Under the pieces are notes generated by a model, which saw only the letters and a list, made by a program, of their open reading frames with translations, had not been told where the DNA came from and did not search any database. Of a stretch of 7,231 nt of DNA, positions 6,156 through 7,231 are shown in pieces. Source of the DNA: Chloroflexota bacterium (GTDB lineage Bacteria > Chloroflexota > Limnocylindria > P2-11E); the NCBI GenBank assembly GCA_025350745.1, contig JANXXG010000335.1:1-7231 (forward strand), in the 5' to 3' direction. Position 1 is the first letter of the stretch. Each line of letters starts with the position of its first letter. The position numbers and the translations under genes were made by a program.

Positions 6156-6864
6156 ACGCGGGCTCCATCGGATGGGTCACCTCGTGCTCGTGCAGGCGGT
6201 CGTGCGATGGCGCGGGGCTCTGATCCGGCCACAGGCCGGCGATCGCGACGTTGCCGGTGTATCGGCGTCCACCGCGCGGGATCGCCGTGCCCTGCCCAGC
6301 CGGCGCGCCCCGGAAGTTCGAAAGGAGCGACGCGGTCGTGTAGAGGTGCGTCATCTGGAGCCCGAACACGTCAGCGATGCGCTCGGCCGCGCTCCACGGG
6401 AGATAGCCGTAGGCCGCGTTCGTCGCGTAGAGCACCCGTGTGAGCCGATCGGCGCCCGCCGGGTTCTCGCGAAGGATCTTGTCGACGAGACCGAGATCGA
6501 GCCCACGCTCGGACTCCGCCGGGACAGTGACCACCGCGTTCGAGAGCGGGCGGCGATCACCGTACGGGGCGGTCTGCACCATCCGGATCCGGTAGTACGA
6601 GGCTCGCGGCGCGATCGGCGGGCGCTTGCGGAAGCTGTTGCGGAAGGTGTATGAGATCGAGATCGCCCGGGGCGGGCAGGCCTTCTCGCACATGAGGCAC
6701 GACTCGCATTTGAAGATGCTGGTCTCGGGCTCGAGCAACAGCGCGATCAGGCCGCGGCTGCGCTCCGGCAGCTCCCGCTTCTCGTACGGGTACTTGCGGG
6801 TCACGCTCTTCCGCATGAACACGTGGCTCAGCGTCCGTTTCATGCCGGTGAGGATCCCGAGCAT
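6145..6864 (-). CDS. Fusion of NuoI N-terminal half with truncated NuoE-like domain
   Basis: A 239-residue protein of unusual make-up. Residues 1-95 resemble the front half of NuoI, the ferredoxin-like subunit linking the NADH module to the quinone module: MLGILTGMKRTLSHVF, a YPYEKRELP segment, and one [4Fe-4S] motif CESCLMCEKACP with cysteines 53, 56, 59 and 63. Where NuoI would have its second CxxCxxC motif the sequence reads RIRMVQTAPYG, without cysteine. Residues 125-186 resemble the N-terminal helical domain of NuoE (VDKILRENP, then YGYLPWSAAERIADVFG and LYTTASLLSNFR). The NuoE thioredoxin-fold domain and its four [2Fe-2S] cysteines are absent; instead there is a proline- and histidine-containing tail. 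The ATG at 6864 matches where NuoI proteins begin; an earlier in-frame ATG at 6942 lies inside nuoD. The Shine-Dalgarno signal is weak. The stop overlaps the next start by 11 bases. The family assignments are by motif recognition, the NuoE part less surely than the NuoI part. Confidence 0.8.
   Translation of the reverse strand: MLGILTGMKRTLSHVFMRKSVTRKYPYEKRELPERSRGLIALLLEPETSIFKCESCLMCEKACPPRAISISYTFRNSFRKRPPIAPRASYYRIRMVQTAPYGDRRPLSNAVVTVPAESERGLDLGLVDKILRENPAGADRLTRVLYATNAAYGYLPWSAAERIADVFGLQMTHLYTTASLLSNFRGAPAGQGTAIPRGGRRYTGNVAIAGLWPDQSPAPSHDRLHEHEVTHPMEPAFAD
6163..6166 (-). promoter_or_regulatory. Ribosome binding site for the NuoF-like gene
   Basis: A GGAG on the minus strand sits 7 bases before the TTG at 6155-6153. 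It lies inside the end of the preceding gene and supports TTG as the start. In-frame sequence upstream meets a stop codon within eight codons without an ATG or GTG. Confidence 0.6.
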
Positions 6865-6880
6865 TACTGGTACGGCCCGA

Positions 6881-7231
6881 TCATCTGTCCACGTCCCCGA
6901 GCACGATGTCAATGGAGCCGAGGATCGCGACGGCGTCGGCAACGAGGCGGCCCTGCAGGAGCAACGGGAGGATCTGCAGGTTGTTGAACGACGGGCCGCG
7001 CATCTTGGCGCGGAATGGATTCGGGGCCGAGCCGCCCGAGCTGATCATGTAGATCCCGACCTCGCCCTTCGCGCCCTCGACCGTGTAGTAGGCCTCACCC
7101 TTTGGGCACTTCCAGACGTGGCCGAGCCGCGCGCGCACGGCACCGCCCGGCAGGTTCGCGATGCACTCGCGGTCGACCTCGACCGAAGCGCGCAGCTCGC
7201 CGAGCCGGACCTTATAACGGGCGTACGCGTC
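6881..7231 (-). CDS. nuoD: NADH-quinone oxidoreductase subunit D, C-terminal 116 residues (partial)
   Basis: This is the end of the 49-kDa-type subunit of complex I, which together with NuoB forms the quinone-reducing site in the peripheral arm. The frame is open from the window edge to a TGA at 6881-6883. The visible part carries the family's C-terminal hallmarks: DAYARYKVR near the edge, the PKGEAYY and KGEVGIYMISSGG segment, FRAKMRGPSFNNLQ, and the terminal LVADAVAILGSIDIVLGDVDR, which in canonical NuoD also ends in VDR. The C-terminus is therefore complete and looks conventional, unlike the rearranged genes that follow. The next gene starts 16 bases downstream, so the two are probably co-transcribed. 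The N-terminal part, including the region matching the arginine methylated in mitochondrial NDUFS2, lies outside the window. A related group 4 hydrogenase large subunit is an alternative, but the ending fits NuoD much better. Confidence 0.95.
   Translation of the reverse strand, partial: DAYARYKVRLGELRASVEVDRECIANLPGGAVRARLGHVWKCPKGEAYYTVEGAKGEVGIYMISSGGSAPNPFRAKMRGPSFNNLQILPLLLQGRLVADAVAILGSIDIVLGDVDR

Noticed and set aside
5289..6443. 384-codon open frame on the plus strand
   Set aside because: It is antisense to the NuoF-like gene and the NuoI/NuoE fusion; its composition is that of a shadow frame.
6145..6864. The NuoI/NuoE fusion as a frameshifted or decayed pseudogene
   Set aside because: The frame is continuous and conserved-looking across both parts, and the missing NuoI half occurs intact in the 804-residue protein. 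This argues for rearrangement rather than decay, although sequence from relatives is needed to be sure.
6865..6942. Upstream ATG at 6942 for the NuoI/NuoE fusion
   Set aside because: It would place 26 residues inside nuoD. NuoI proteins begin with a sequence like MLGILTG, which starts at 6864.

Overview
The window is GC-rich bacterial chromosome. All seven genes lie on the minus strand, so transcription runs from position 7231 down to 1. Junctions are tight: gaps of 9 to 36 bases, or overlaps of 4 to 13 bases. I see no promoter, terminator, RNA gene, insertion sequence or CRISPR array, and no gene-free stretch over 40 bases. The window reads as the interior of one operon, cut at both ends. 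High GC, frequent TTG/GTG starts and the complex I gene content would fit Chloroflexota or actinobacteria-like soil or freshwater lineages. That placement is a guess; there is no rRNA or other marker.

The first half in transcription order (7231 to 2457) belongs to respiratory complex I (NADH:quinone oxidoreductase) or a complex I-like enzyme. It starts with the C-terminus of a conventional NuoD. The next three genes stand where nuoI, nuoE, nuoF and nuoG would be expected, but their domains are rearranged. One protein joins the front half of NuoI (one Fe-S motif) to the helical front half of NuoE, without the NuoE [2Fe-2S] domain. A NuoF-like protein keeps its [4Fe-4S] cysteines but has an altered FMN/NADH pocket. 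An 804-residue protein joins the NuoG-type [2Fe-2S] domain, a GltD/NfnB-type FAD and NAD(P)H oxidoreductase, NuoG/HydA-type [4Fe-4S] motifs and the back half of NuoI; it has no NuoG molybdopterin-like domain. I infer that electron input to this complex I may have moved from the NuoF flavin to a GltD-type flavoprotein. The closest subunit plan I recall is the Sporomusa-type transhydrogenase (Stn), here in a nuo operon.

The second half (2469 to 1) holds a HCxxGxDRTG-type tyrosine phosphatase, a MidA/NDUFAF7-family methyltransferase and the N-terminal 217 residues of a transglutaminase-like protein. The methyltransferase is notable because its mitochondrial homologue NDUFAF7 methylates the NuoD homologue NDUFS2 during complex I assembly, and here it sits in the same gene run as nuoD.

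The junction between the NuoF-like gene and the 804-residue gene carries a 20-bp tandem repeat. It forms a chain of two seven-codon mini-ORFs linked by ATGA stop/start overlaps.
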